This document shows positions 33,353 to 41,196 of a stretch of DNA of 53,396 nucleotides, piece by piece; within the stretch, counting starts at the first letter, position 1; the number at the start of each line of letters is the position of its first letter. The notes below the pieces were generated by a model. That model made no database searches. It was not told where the DNA came from and saw only the letters and a list, made by a program, of their open reading frames with translations. Position numbers and translations under genes: made by a program. Source of the stretch: Streptomyces plumbidurans (GTDB lineage Bacteria; Actinomycetota; Actinomycetes; Streptomycetales; Streptomycetaceae); the NCBI RefSeq assembly GCF_019857225.1, contig NZ_JAFJSY010000067.1, positions 1-53,396 on the forward strand. Direction: 5' to 3'.

Positions 33353-34433
33353 GGACGAGCATCGTCACGTCGTCGACGACGGCGGGGCAGTACCGTACGA
33401 GATCCGCCCAGACCCGGTCGGCGAGCACGGCCGGGTCGGTGTCGGCCAATGCGGCCAGGCGGTCGGTCAGCGGATAGAAGGTGCCGACGGCGTCCCGCCC
33501 CTCGCTCACCCCGTCCGAGGCCAGGAACAGACTGTGGCCGGGCTCCAGCCGCAGGGTGAGCGCGGCGGGCGGGCCGCTCGCGGGCAGGCCGAGCCCGAGC
33601 GGCGTCCACGCGGTGAGCTCGATCTCGGTGGCCTGCCGCCCGCGCAGCAGCAGCGGCGCCGGATGCCCGCAGGACACCAGCCGCACCGAGCGCGCGTCCC
33701 TGGAGAACTCCAGCAGGACGGCCGTCGCGAACAGTTCGGCGTAACGCGAGGACGCCGAGTCCGCCACCAGCCTGCGATCCAGCCGGGCGGCCACCGACTC
33801 CAGGTCCGGCTGGTCGAGCACCGCCTCCCGGAACGCGCCCAGCAGCGAGGCCACCGTCGCGATCGCCGACAGACCGTGTCCCTGCACATCGCCGAGCACG
33901 GCCCGCACGCCGTACGGCCCCTCACGGACGTCGAAGAAGTCGCCGCCCACCAGCGTCCCCCGCTCGGCCGCCCGGTACAGACCGGCGCAGCGCACCGCGC
34001 CGACCCGCTCCGGCAGCGGCGGCAGCACGGCGCGCTGCGCGGCCTCGGCCACCGTGCGCTCCAGGTCCAACTGGGCGTCGCGGCGGCTGCGGACGTAGGA
34101 CACGAAGACGCTCAGCACGGCCACGAAGACGACGGTCAGCAGGTCGGTGTTGCCGGGGCGGTTGAGCTGGAACGCCGGCACCATGAGCACGGTGATCACG
34201 GCACCGCCGAGGATCGCGGTCGACCACGGGCTGTACGACAGCACCGCCAGCGGCGGGATCGCGCCCAGCAGGAAGCCGATGTCGAGGGGGCTGGGGCTCA
34301 CCAGCGCCGCCACGCACACGCCCGCGATCAGCAGCACCGGCAGGATCTTCACCCACCACGGCGGCGGCGCGCCCCGCAGCCAGCCACGCCGGGTGTGGTC
34401 GCGGCGCGCCGGCAGTACGGGCACGTTTCGCAC
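33324..34433 (-). CDS. membrane-anchored PP2C (SpoIIE) phosphatase
   Basis: A 369-residue protein with three or four transmembrane helices (about 28-45, 50-68, 70-88 and 97-114) followed by a coiled linker and a PP2C/SpoIIE domain from about 140 to the end. Metal motifs are VGGDFFDV at 162-169, GDVQGHG at 181-187, SDGVSEGRD near 308 and DDVTMLVL at the end. It likely dephosphorylates an anti-anti-sigma or similar partner in response to a membrane signal. It overlaps the 3' end of the MMPL gene by 29 bases tail to tail, and no switch-partner gene is adjacent. The start at 34433 fits the length of the Streptomyces family. Confidence 0.9.
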   Translation of the reverse strand: MRNVPVLPARRDHTRRGWLRGAPPPWWVKILPVLLIAGVCVAALVSPSPLDIGFLLGAIPPLAVLSYSPWSTAILGGAVITVLMVPAFQLNRPGNTDLLTVVFVAVLSVFVSYVRSRRDAQLDLERTVAEAAQRAVLPPLPERVGAVRCAGLYRAAERGTLVGGDFFDVREGPYGVRAVLGDVQGHGLSAIATVASLLGAFREAVLDQPDLESVAARLDRRLVADSASSRYAELFATAVLLEFSRDARSVRLVSCGHPAPLLLRGRQATEIELTAWTPLGLGLPASGPPAALTLRLEPGHSLFLASDGVSEGRDAVGTFYPLTDRLAALADTDPAVLADRVWADLVRYCPAVVDDVTMLVLTPASPDAR

Positions 34434-34521
34434 ACCACCACGCTCCTACGCCGCAACGGGTCCCGCATGCCGGACGCCCCCGGCGAGCGCCCCGACCCGT
34501 CACCCGGCCGCGGGAACGCGG

Positions 34522-35415
34522 TCAGCGCGTGCCGCGCTCCAGCAGGGCCTCCGCCTCCACGAGGATCTCCGTGACGCGCAGCGCGAAGGACGCGTCGCAG
34601 GGGTGCGGGCGTCCGGTGCGGGCGGCGGAGATCAGCGCGTCGGCGGCGTGCAGGAGTGCGGTGACCGCTCCCTCGTCGCTGTCCGGGAGCACGGACACGC
34701 CCTTCTCGCCCCGCAGTTCGACGGCGTTCCCGGCCGCCGCGGCCGGGGCCGACAGGCTGAGGGTGACGGTGCTCGACGCGCCACCGGCATGGTCGAGGAC
34801 CAGATGGACGGTGTCGCCGGGGCCCGGCGCGGCGGCCGTCACCCGCCGGACGTCACCGAGGACGGGCAGCAGCATCGACAGCGCGTGCGGCCCCACGTCC
34901 CACAGCGCGCCCTTCTCCTGCCGCCAAGGCGAATCGGCGAACGGGCTGTCGCTGTCGCCGGCGAACAACGACCCCAGCCACTGCGCGCGTGCCGTGAACC
35001 AGCCCCCGGCCTCGGCCTGCGCGCTGATCCACGCCGCGGTTCGGGCCGTGAAGCGGCTGGTGAAGAAGACCACCGAGGCGACACCGGCCTCCCGCACGGC
35101 GTCGGCCACCGCCCGCCCCTGCTCCACGGTCGTCGCGAGGGGCTTGTCCAGCAGCAGATGGCGTCCGGCGCGTGCCGCACGCACCGCGAGGTCCGCCTGC
35201 ACGGCGGGCGGCAGGGCCACGGCGACCGCGTCCACGTCGGCCAGCAGTGCGTCGACGTCGTCGTAGGCACGTGTGCCGTGCCGGTCGGCGAGCTCCTTGG
35301 CGGCCTCGGGGCGGCGGCCCCAGACCCCGGCGAAGTCCAGTGAGGTGTGCTCGCTCAGGGCGGGCGCGTGTGCCATCCCCGCCCAGGGGCCGGTGCCGAG
35401 CAGTCCGATGCGCAT
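34522..35415 (-). CDS. Gfo/Idh/MocA-family oxidoreductase
   Basis: A 297-residue NAD(P)-dependent oxidoreductase. The glycine motif GLLGTGPWAGMAHA starts at residue 4, and GRHLLLDKPLATT at about 88 keeps the conserved KP. The C-terminal domain is the typical two-layer sheet. ATG at 35415 has GGGAGAGG seven bases upstream, a clear start. This enzyme differs from the one at 3717-4919, which lacks the KP lysine. The next gene (aldo/keto reductase) is divergent. Sugar-related dehydrogenase function is likely, the substrate unknown. Confidence 0.88.
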   Translation of the reverse strand: MRIGLLGTGPWAGMAHAPALSEHTSLDFAGVWGRRPEAAKELADRHGTRAYDDVDALLADVDAVAVALPPAVQADLAVRAARAGRHLLLDKPLATTVEQGRAVADAVREAGVASVVFFTSRFTARTAAWISAQAEAGGWFTARAQWLGSLFAGDSDSPFADSPWRQEKGALWDVGPHALSMLLPVLGDVRRVTAAAPGPGDTVHLVLDHAGGASSTVTLSLSAPAAAAGNAVELRGEKGVSVLPDSDEGAVTALLHAADALISAARTGRPHPCDASFALRVTEILVEAEALLERGTR

Positions 35416-35581
35416 GCCGCCGCCTCTCCCGCAGAGCCGTCCGAGGTGACGGCCGGTCGTCAGCGAGCCTCGCACACCGGCCGGCGGGTCACGCAAGCCG
35501 GATCGGGCATTGCGCGATTCAGTGGCGCGGGTGCTGAATGCGTTCTCATTCCTCTATTGGACCTTTGGCACACGGGCGAGT

Positions 35582-35616
35582 GACGCTGGAGGGCGTTGGT
35601 CACGCTGGAAGGCGTT
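35582..35616. repeat. 19-base-spaced direct repeat upstream of an aldo/keto reductase
   Basis: GACGCTGGAGGGCGTT (35582-35597) and CACGCTGGAAGGCGTT (35601-35616) match at 14 of 16 bases with a 19-base period. It lies about 75-110 bases before the reductase start, in the divergent gap with the oxidoreductase gene, and may be a regulator-binding direct repeat. Function is not shown. Confidence 0.35.
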
Positions 35617-35691
35617 CGCTGCTCGCCGTGCGCCCCGTGCGGCGGGTCGAACGGCATTCGGTCCCGCGACGCCGAGAGAGGTCAAACCCCC

Positions 35692-36549
35692 ATGCAGAAC
35701 CGTCGTATCGGTGACGTCGAAGTCAGCGCGATCGGCCTGGGCGGGATGCCCATGTCGATCGAGGGACGCCCGGACGAGGCACGCTCCCTCGCCACGATCC
35801 ACGCCGCCCTCGACGCCGGCGTCACGCTGATCGACACCGCGGACGCCTATCACCGGGACGCCCACGAAGTCGGCCACAACGAGACCCTGATCGCCAAGGC
35901 TCTCGCTTCCCACGACCGCGGCAAGGATGTCCTGGTCGCCACCAAGGGCGGCCATCTGCGTCCCGGCGACGGCAGCTGGACCCTCGACGGCAGCCCCCGG
36001 TATCTCAAGGAGGCCTGCGAGGCGTCCCTGCGGCGGCTCGGTGTGGAGGCCATCGGGCTCTACCAGTTCCACCGCCCCGACCCGAAGGTGCCCTACGCCG
36101 AGTCCGTCGGCGCGATCCGCGACCTGCTCGACGAGGGCAAGATCCGCATGGCGGGCATCTCCAACGCCGACCCGGACCGGATCAAGGAGGCGAACGAGAT
36201 CCTCGGCGGCCGGCTGGTCTCCGTGCAGAACCAGTTCTCCCCGGCCTTCCGCTCCAGCGAGCCCGAGCTCGACCTGTGCGACGAACTCGGCATCGCCTTC
36301 CTGCCCTGGAGCCCGCTCGGCGGTATCTCCCGCGCCGGTGAACTCGGCTCCGCCTTCGCGCCGTTCGCACGGATCGCCGAGGCCCACGGAGTCAGCCCGC
36401 AGCGTGTGTGCCTGGCCTGGATGCTCGCCAAGTCGCCCGTGGTGGTGCCCATTCCGGGTGCCAGCCGCCCGGAGACCATCCGTGACTCCCTCGCCGCCAC
36501 GGAACTCGAACTCACCGCCGAGGACCTCGCACAGCTCGACGCCGTCTGA
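35692..36549 (+). CDS. aldo/keto reductase
   Basis: A 285-residue aldo/keto reductase. The GLGGMPMSIEGR start, LIDTADAYH (Asp-Thr-Ala-Asp-Ala-Tyr, with the catalytic Asp and Tyr), ATKGGHLRPG with the catalytic Lys, and YQFHRPDPKVPYAES, with His, form the tetrad. The C-terminal VVVPIPGASRPETIRDSLAATELELT is the usual NADPH-binding and GASRPE motif. GAGAGAGG lies ten bases before the ATG at 35692. The family reduces aldehydes, ketones or sugar derivatives with NADPH; substrate not determined. It is divergent from the Gfo/Idh/MocA gene, and a sugar-related role together is possible. Confidence 0.9.
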   Translation: MQNRRIGDVEVSAIGLGGMPMSIEGRPDEARSLATIHAALDAGVTLIDTADAYHRDAHEVGHNETLIAKALASHDRGKDVLVATKGGHLRPGDGSWTLDGSPRYLKEACEASLRRLGVEAIGLYQFHRPDPKVPYAESVGAIRDLLDEGKIRMAGISNADPDRIKEANEILGGRLVSVQNQFSPAFRSSEPELDLCDELGIAFLPWSPLGGISRAGELGSAFAPFARIAEAHGVSPQRVCLAWMLAKSPVVVPIPGASRPETIRDSLAATELELTAEDLAQLDAV

Positions 36550-36561
36550 CACGGCGCGGGC

Positions 36562-36897
36562 TCAAGCGGCGCTGCTGCGTCGCGTGGGGTGCGGGCACCC
36601 GGTGTCGTGCCGGGTGCCCAGACTCGTCCACCAGCGTTCGCAGCACGCGCCCTCCAGCTCCGTGCGCACGACGTCGTCGGCGGCCGGCCGTACCGGACGC
36701 CGCGGTGCGGCGGCTGCCCTGCGCAGGTCGCGGACCAGCGTCTCCCGGACAACCGCGATGACCGGAACCAGACTCGCCGCGGCGAACAGGCAGGCGGCCC
36801 ACCGGGGACCGTGCAGGAACTCGAGGAACGTGGTCGAGACGAGCCCGCCGCTGGTGGTGAGGTAGAGGGCGCACAGGAGGCGGCCGGAGCGAGTCAT
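36562..36897 (-). CDS. small membrane protein, hypothetical
   Basis: A 111-residue protein with two predicted hydrophobic helices (about 7-25 and 31-50: LLCALYLTTSGGLVSTTFL, ACLFAAASLVPVIAVV) and a cytoplasmic tail with cysteines in the order CC ... C (ACCERWWTSLGTRHDTGC). No recognised family. Third-codon bias and strand composition suggest a real gene. GTG at 36906 is an alternative start. The gap after the aldo/keto reductase is only 12 bases and the genes are convergent. Confidence is moderate. Confidence 0.5.
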   Translation of the reverse strand: MTRSGRLLCALYLTTSGGLVSTTFLEFLHGPRWAACLFAAASLVPVIAVVRETLVRDLRRAAAAPRRPVRPAADDVVRTELEGACCERWWTSLGTRHDTGCPHPTRRSSAA

Positions 36898-37067
36898 GGG
36901 CTTCACCGTTCGTGCTGGGAGGGTTACCCTCTGCTCAACGCCTCGCGGCGCGCCGGGAATCGGGTCGAGCGACGGTATTTCGTCAATTGAGGTCCCGAGG
37001 TGCGGAAGATGTGATTGGTCCGGCCGTGGCCGGGAACACGAGGCGGAAACCGAGAGAGGGGCGCTTC

Positions 37068-37307
37068 GTGCTCGTTCCGGACCCGAAGGTCGTCAGAACG
37101 TTGCTCACCAGATACGCGTCACTGCGCATCGCGCAGGCGGAGCGGGAGAAGCCACAGGCGGCGCGGGAGCTGGCGGAGGTCTGCCGCGCACTGTGCGCCG
37201 TGATGGGAGCCGCGAGCGTCGAGGAGGCGATCGTGAAGGCCGACGCGCTGCTGATCGCCTCGTGGCGCACGGCGGGCGGGGGAGCGGGCCTGTCGCTCGC
37301 CGTGTGA
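37068..37307 (+). CDS. DUF5133-family protein
   Basis: A 79-residue helical protein resembling DUF5133 from Streptomyces: VLVPDPKVVRTLLTRYASL with the family's opening (a hydrophobic residue, then PxPxVxRxLLxRY), followed by RELAEVCRALCAVMGAASVEEAI. GTG at 37068 has GAGAGAGGGG about eight bases upstream. The family is specific to actinomycetes and its function is unknown; such genes occur as many scattered copies. A longer frame upstream exists but has poor codon usage. Confidence 0.78.
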   Translation: MLVPDPKVVRTLLTRYASLRIAQAEREKPQAARELAEVCRALCAVMGAASVEEAIVKADALLIASWRTAGGGAGLSLAV

Positions 37308-37346
37308 CATCCCTTTCGTGAGGGCGCGGGGCCCGGACCGACGACC

Positions 37347-38315
37347 TCAGGCACGTGCGACCGGGACGCGCTCCTTACCGTGGAACGCGGAGCGGTACGC
37401 CTGCGGCGTGGTGCCGACCACCCGCCGGAACCGCTCGCGAAACGCCGTCGGTGACCCGAACCCCGCCTGCTGCGCGATCCGTTCGATCGGGCGGTCGCTG
37501 TTCTCCAGCAGATACTGGGCCCGGCGCACCCGTGCCCGCAGCAGCCACTGCAGCGGAGTCGTCCCCGTCTGTTCGCGGAACCGCCGGCTGAAGGTGCGCT
37601 CGCTCATCCCCGAGCGCCCCGCCAGCATGCCCAGGGTGATCTCGCCCGCGAGGTTGTCCTCGATCCACTCCAGGACCGGTTCGAGCGTCGAGCCGCGCGG
37701 CACGGGCGGCTGCTCGTGCACGATGAACTGGGCCTGCCCGCCCTCGCGTTCGAGGGGCATCACGGAGAGGCGGGCGGCGTCCGCGGCGACGGCCGACCCC
37801 AGGTCGCCGCGGATCATGTGCAGGCACAGGTCCATGGCGGCGGCGGCGCCCGCCGAGGTGAGGATCTGCCCGTTGTCGACGTACAGCACGTCGGGCTCCA
37901 CCTCGATGTCCGGGTAGCGGCGGGCCAGTTCACCGGCGGCCACCCAGTGCGTGGTGGCGCGCAGACCGTCCAGCAGCCCGGCCTCGGCCAGCACGAACGC
38001 CCCGGCACACACCGACGCGATGCGGGCACCGGCCTCGGCCGCCTTGCGCAGCGCGGCCAGCGCACCGGGTGAGAACTCCTCGACGAGCTGCGAGCAGCCC
38101 GGGACGACGACGGTGTCGGCGTCCTCGAGCGCCTCCAGGCCGTGGGCGACACGGAGTTCGAAACCCTCCGTGCGTACGTCCGGCGACTCGGCGCACAGCC
38201 GCACCCGGTACGGGCGGCGCCCGTCGGGCAGCCGCGTACGGCCGAACACCTCCATCGGGGCCGCCATGTCGAACGGCACCACATGGTCCATGACCAGAAT
38301 CGCCACCGTGTGCAT
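37347..38315 (-). CDS. GlxA-family AraC-type regulator with DJ-1/PfpI domain
   Basis: A 322-residue transcription factor in two parts. Residues 1-165 form a DJ-1/PfpI-like (class I amidotransferase) domain with the nucleophile-elbow Cys103 in IASVCAGAF. Residues about 215-315 form the AraC DNA-binding domain (LAGRSGMSERTFSRRFREQTGTTPLQWLLRARVRRAQYLLENS and FGSPTAFRERFRRVVG). Such GlxA/FtrA-type proteins respond to nitrogen compounds or stress. ATG at 38315 has no ribosome site, so it is possibly leaderless. It is divergent from a membrane-protein gene, with a 176-base gap that probably contains its operator. Confidence 0.9.
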   Translation of the reverse strand: MHTVAILVMDHVVPFDMAAPMEVFGRTRLPDGRRPYRVRLCAESPDVRTEGFELRVAHGLEALEDADTVVVPGCSQLVEEFSPGALAALRKAAEAGARIASVCAGAFVLAEAGLLDGLRATTHWVAAGELARRYPDIEVEPDVLYVDNGQILTSAGAAAAMDLCLHMIRGDLGSAVAADAARLSVMPLEREGGQAQFIVHEQPPVPRGSTLEPVLEWIEDNLAGEITLGMLAGRSGMSERTFSRRFREQTGTTPLQWLLRARVRRAQYLLENSDRPIERIAQQAGFGSPTAFRERFRRVVGTTPQAYRSAFHGKERVPVARA

Positions 38316-38491
38316 GAGAGCAACGATAGGCGGGTTCCCGCCAGGGCGCTGACCTGGGACGGCGCGATGCACGGCATACCGGTGGGTTGGCGAGAATCCG
38401 TTGGGATCTGTCATTTCCGCCCCTGTGCGATCACTTCGAAGATCCCTAGCGTGAGCCGCGCACCGCTGATCGCACCCTTGGAAGGCTCCCG

Positions 38492-38947
38492 ATGACGAAG
38501 GTCCTGCTCATCCTCCACGTCCTGGCCGCCATCGTGGCCGTAGGACCCGTCACGGTCGCCGCGAGCATGGTGCCGCCGGCGGTGCGGCGGGCCGGCTCCG
38601 ACGCGACGGCGGTGGGCACGGTCCGCCTGCTGCACCGCATCTGCCGGATCTACTCCGGCATCGGCATCGCGGTACCCGCCTTCGGGTTCGCCACCGCCGG
38701 GGCCATGGGCGTCCTGGGCAGCGGCTGGCTGATCGCGTCCATCATCCTGACCACGGCCGCCGCCGGCCTGCTGATCGCCTTCGTCCTGCCCCGCCAGGAG
38801 GAACTGCTCGGACAACTGGACGCGCAGCAGTCCGTCGAACGGTCGAGCACCGTTCAACTGTCCATGTTCACCGGCCTGTTCAACCTGCTGTGGGCGACCG
38901 TCACGGTGCTGATGATCGTGCGGCCGGGTTCGACGACGGGGGCCTGA
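38492..38947 (+). CDS. small integral membrane protein
   Basis: A 151-residue protein with four hydrophobic helices (VLLILHVLAAIVAVGPVTVAA, IGIAVPAFGFATAGAMGVLG, LIASIILTTAAAGLLIAFVL, LFNLLWATVTVLMIV). It is similar to DUF2269-like membrane proteins; the role is unknown. GGAAGG is upstream of the ATG at 38492. It is divergent from the GlxA-type regulator, which probably controls it; such pairs are common in Streptomyces, but what the protein transports or senses is not known. Confidence 0.75.
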   Translation: MTKVLLILHVLAAIVAVGPVTVAASMVPPAVRRAGSDATAVGTVRLLHRICRIYSGIGIAVPAFGFATAGAMGVLGSGWLIASIILTTAAAGLLIAFVLPRQEELLGQLDAQQSVERSSTVQLSMFTGLFNLLWATVTVLMIVRPGSTTGA

Positions 38948-39056
38948 GTGTGCCGTCGTCAAGCGCACCCGGGGAATTCACATCCCGGACCTCCGGGGCG
39001 TTTACACTCGACAGCCGTGCCCATGCGCATGGGCCGCCACACGAAAGGCATGTCGG

Positions 39057-39275
39057 GTGTTCCAGGATTCCCCCATCTACGACCGACTCGTCGCCGAGCG
39101 CGGCGACGTCCCCACCCAGGCGCGACGGGAGGCCGAGCGGGTGAGCCGGGAACTGGAGTACGCCATGCGGTCGCTGCAGTCCTTCCAGGCCGCACCGTCC
39201 CCCGACCACCGGCGGGGGCACGCGGGGGCGGGATGGCAGCGCACCGCACTGCTGCCCGGCTCGCTTCCCGCCTGA
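39057..39275 (+). CDS. small conserved hypothetical protein
   Basis: A 72-residue protein that begins MFQDSPIYDRLVAERGDVP and is mostly helical with an Arg/Glu-rich segment. Similar small proteins (MFQDSPIYDRL-) recur in Streptomyces genomes. No domain is known. GTG at 39057 has GAAAGG about nine bases upstream. It is followed by a degenerate tandem repeat and the convergent ATP-grasp gene. A promoter-like TTTACACT lies about 55 bases upstream. Confidence 0.65.
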   Translation: MFQDSPIYDRLVAERGDVPTQARREAERVSRELEYAMRSLQSFQAAPSPDHRRGHAGAGWQRTALLPGSLPA

Positions 39276-39277
39276 CG

Positions 39278-39353
39278 CCGGGCCTGACCGACCGCACCTG
39301 AACGGGCCTCACCTGACGCGGTCTCGCCTGACCTGGTCTCGCCTGACCGGGCC
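39278..39353. repeat. 15-base degenerate tandem repeat
   Basis: Several copies of a 15-base unit follow one another: GCGGTCTCGCCTGAC (39318-39332) and CTGGTCTCGCCTGAC (39333-39347), preceded by ACGGGCCTCACCTGAC and followed by a partial CGGGCCTCAAC. They fill the space between the small gene and tgmB. They could be a terminator-region slippage product or a binding array; they resemble no known family. Confidence 0.55.
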
Positions 39354-40352
39354 TCAACACGCCGTGCGGTTGGCGCCGTTGACGTCGGCGTGTGTCTGCT
39401 CCGTCGCGCCCGGGCGGGCCAGCCACTGCGCGACGGTCCGGGCGATCGGCTGGCCCGTCTCCACCTCGACGAAGCCGAACTGCCCGGCCTGATTGCACTC
39501 CAGGAACCACCAGGTCCCGTCGGCGTCCTCGGCGAAGTCGAAGGCGCCGTAGGCCAGTTCGGCATCACGGAGATAGCGGCGGACGGCGTCGGCGATGCGC
39601 GGCGGTACGTCCGTCGGGCGCCACGGTATGTCGGACGACGCGAAGCGGACGTCCACGGCGCCCGGGTCGTCGGGGTCCGCGTCGGCGTCGACCTCCTTGC
39701 GGGCCGCCAGCAGTTCGTCGCCGACCGCGGTCAGCCGTATGTCGGCCTTCTTCCCGACCCTGCGCTGCAGCAGCGTGGGCCCGTACGCCACGGCGGAGAA
39801 GTCCGTGCCGGGCGCAACTCGGCTGGTCGGCACGGCTCGTGGCGGATCCTGCGGGTGTGCGCCGGAGACCGGCTTGACCACCAGATCGGGGAAGCGGTCG
39901 GCGAACTCGCGGGCCGCCTGCGGAAACGTGGTGATGAGGGTGGCAGGGACCGGCAGTCCGCAGCGCTGGGCGTGCCGCAGCTGCCAAGGCTTGTGGCGGG
40001 CCCGGTGGGCCGCGTCGGGGTGGTTCATCCAGCGGGCGTCGCAGCCGCGCAGCATGCCGAAGAGCGCCTGGGAGGACTCCTCGCTCAACCAGGCGGAGGG
40101 CTCCGCGACGTGTGCGGCGGCCTGCCCGGGCCTGCGCACCCACACCGACCGCAGCCCGGAGATGCTCACCAGACGTCCGGCGGACTGGAGATGCCCGCGA
40201 AAGGCGCCGTGCACGAACTCGCCCGACAGCGCGACACCGCCGGGGAGGTCGGCGGGGTCCAGGCGGACGACCGGGACCCCGGTTGCGTTCAGGTGCACGA
40301 CCACCATGTCGGCGGTCACGTCCTCTTCAGAGGTGAGGATCAGGACGGTCAT
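39354..40352 (-). CDS. tgmB: ATP-grasp RiPP maturase (graspetide ligase)
   Basis: A 332-residue ATP-grasp ligase of the SAV_5884-type subfamily that installs omega-ester or omega-amide cross-links in a precursor peptide. The N-terminal pre-grasp domain (MTVLILTSEEDVTADMVVVHL) and the signature WMNHPDAAHRARHKPWQLRHA near residue 109 are typical of the family, Lys160 in DLVVKPVSG is the nucleotide-binding Lys, and Glu285-Cys-Asn287 (FLECNQAGQFGFVE) are the Mg-ATP ligands. It begins 17 bases after the stop of the precursor gene, so the two are one operon. The methyltransferase often associated with this family is not adjacent. Substrate is almost certainly the adjacent peptide. Confidence 0.88.
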   Translation of the reverse strand: MTVLILTSEEDVTADMVVVHLNATGVPVVRLDPADLPGGVALSGEFVHGAFRGHLQSAGRLVSISGLRSVWVRRPGQAAAHVAEPSAWLSEESSQALFGMLRGCDARWMNHPDAAHRARHKPWQLRHAQRCGLPVPATLITTFPQAAREFADRFPDLVVKPVSGAHPQDPPRAVPTSRVAPGTDFSAVAYGPTLLQRRVGKKADIRLTAVGDELLAARKEVDADADPDDPGAVDVRFASSDIPWRPTDVPPRIADAVRRYLRDAELAYGAFDFAEDADGTWWFLECNQAGQFGFVEVETGQPIARTVAQWLARPGATEQTHADVNGANRTAC

Positions 40353-40369
40353 GGTCGGCTGTGATGCGT

Positions 40370-40561
40370 TCAGTCGTCGAAGTGTGTCTTGGACCCCGCG
40401 GTGGACGTCGTGGTGCCCAGCTCTCTGAGCAGGGCGTGGTCACCCGCGGCGACCCGGCCGTCCATGAGCACGTTCAACTGCAGCCCGGGGTCGTAGACAT
40501 ACGGAGTCGTAGCCTCCAACTTCACCGCCGGACGTGCGTAGTTGAGCGCGAACGGTTGCAT
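40370..40561 (-). CDS. tgmA: graspetide precursor peptide
   Basis: A 63-residue precursor of the ATP-grasp-target RiPP type. It opens with MQPFALNYARPA, the conserved leader element recognised by the SAV_5884-type ligase, and ends in a Thr/Ser-rich and acidic tail. The C-terminal region has Thr50, Thr51, Thr52, Ser53, Thr54, Ser57 and Thr59 as possible ester donors, with Glu47, Asp62 and Asp63 as acceptors, so one or more macrolactone rings are expected. GAGGGAGAG lies four bases before the ATG. A short upstream gap has a likely promoter with TATAAC. It is followed by the ligase gene 17 bases on. The exact ring pattern is an inference. Confidence 0.87.
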   Translation of the reverse strand: MQPFALNYARPAVKLEATTPYVYDPGLQLNVLMDGRVAAGDHALLRELGTTTSTAGSKTHFDD

Positions 40562-40692
40562 GGTCTCTCCCTCGTCAGTGCTGCGCGACCGAGCGCCCCA
40601 CCCGCTACGGCGCGGCCCGGCCCGCCGACTGCCTTGCCCTTCCAGTCAGTTATACGAATCGAACGAGTGATTGGTTTCCTTACTCTCCGTAA
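40562..40692 (-). promoter_or_regulatory. promoter region of the graspetide genes
   Basis: The 131 bases between the YkvA-like gene and tgmA are AT-richer than their surroundings. On the minus strand TTCGTATAAC near 40640-40660 gives a TATAAC -10 candidate with a short upstream CGTTCGATTCG repeat of TTCG steps; no convincing -35 at 17 bases is seen. The promoter must be here because tgmA is well separated from the gene before it. Confidence 0.4.
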
Positions 40693-40986
40693 TCACAGGG
40701 AAGATTCGTGACGATTCGGCCCGCTGAGGGAGGTGTGCATCGTGCGCAGAGCGAGAAGGAGGACGCCGACATCGTCCAGATAGATCGGATCGGGCAACAG
40801 GTCAGTCGGCAGGAAAAAGTAAAGGACAGCGCCCCAAAACACCCACCGCGGACCGGCCGGGAGCCCCGCGCGCCGCAGATCGCGCCGGGCCCGCAGCAGC
40901 CTGGTGAACAGGACGACGGCTGTGGCGAGGATGAGGAGGGCGGCGATGGAAAGTGTGATGACGATCACCGTCGTGGACGGTTTCAC
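40693..40986 (-). CDS. YkvA/DUF1232-like membrane protein
   Basis: A 97-residue membrane protein. A transmembrane helix at about 5-25 (TTVIVITLSIAALLILATAVVLF) is followed by a short basic loop and the DUF1232-like segment (RWVFWGAVLYFFLPTDLLPDPIYLDDVGVLLLALRTM). The DLLPDPIYLDDVGV string is the family signature. GTG at 40986 has GAGGAGG four bases upstream. The family is common and its function is unknown. It precedes tgmA on the same strand with 131 bases between, so it is probably not part of the graspetide operon. Confidence 0.82.
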   Translation of the reverse strand: MKPSTTVIVITLSIAALLILATAVVLFTRLLRARRDLRRAGLPAGPRWVFWGAVLYFFLPTDLLPDPIYLDDVGVLLLALRTMHTSLSGPNRHESSL

Positions 40987-41196
40987 GGGACCTCCTCGTC
41001 GGGCGGGGCGAGCGGGCGCTCTCCTTGCGGATTCCCGCATCCGGCGTTCGTAGAGCCCGCCTTCATACCTGTGGCCCACCCGGGTGGCACGGGTCAGGGG
41101 CTGCCCCTAGTAATGGCACTGCACTGCAACGTCGTGACCAGCGTCGAAGGACGCGGGGCCTGGCGTACCTTTTCGTCTCTTCCATGGAGGAGAGTC

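Noticed and set aside
35460..35657. 65-residue frame on the minus strand before the aldo/keto reductase gene
   Set aside because: No ribosome site, no family and it lies in the divergent promoter region.
41087..41140. TetR-type TGGCACTG half-site near the helical-repeat gene
   Set aside because: Only a single half-site resembles the TGGCACT motif; there is no second arm, so it is probably chance.
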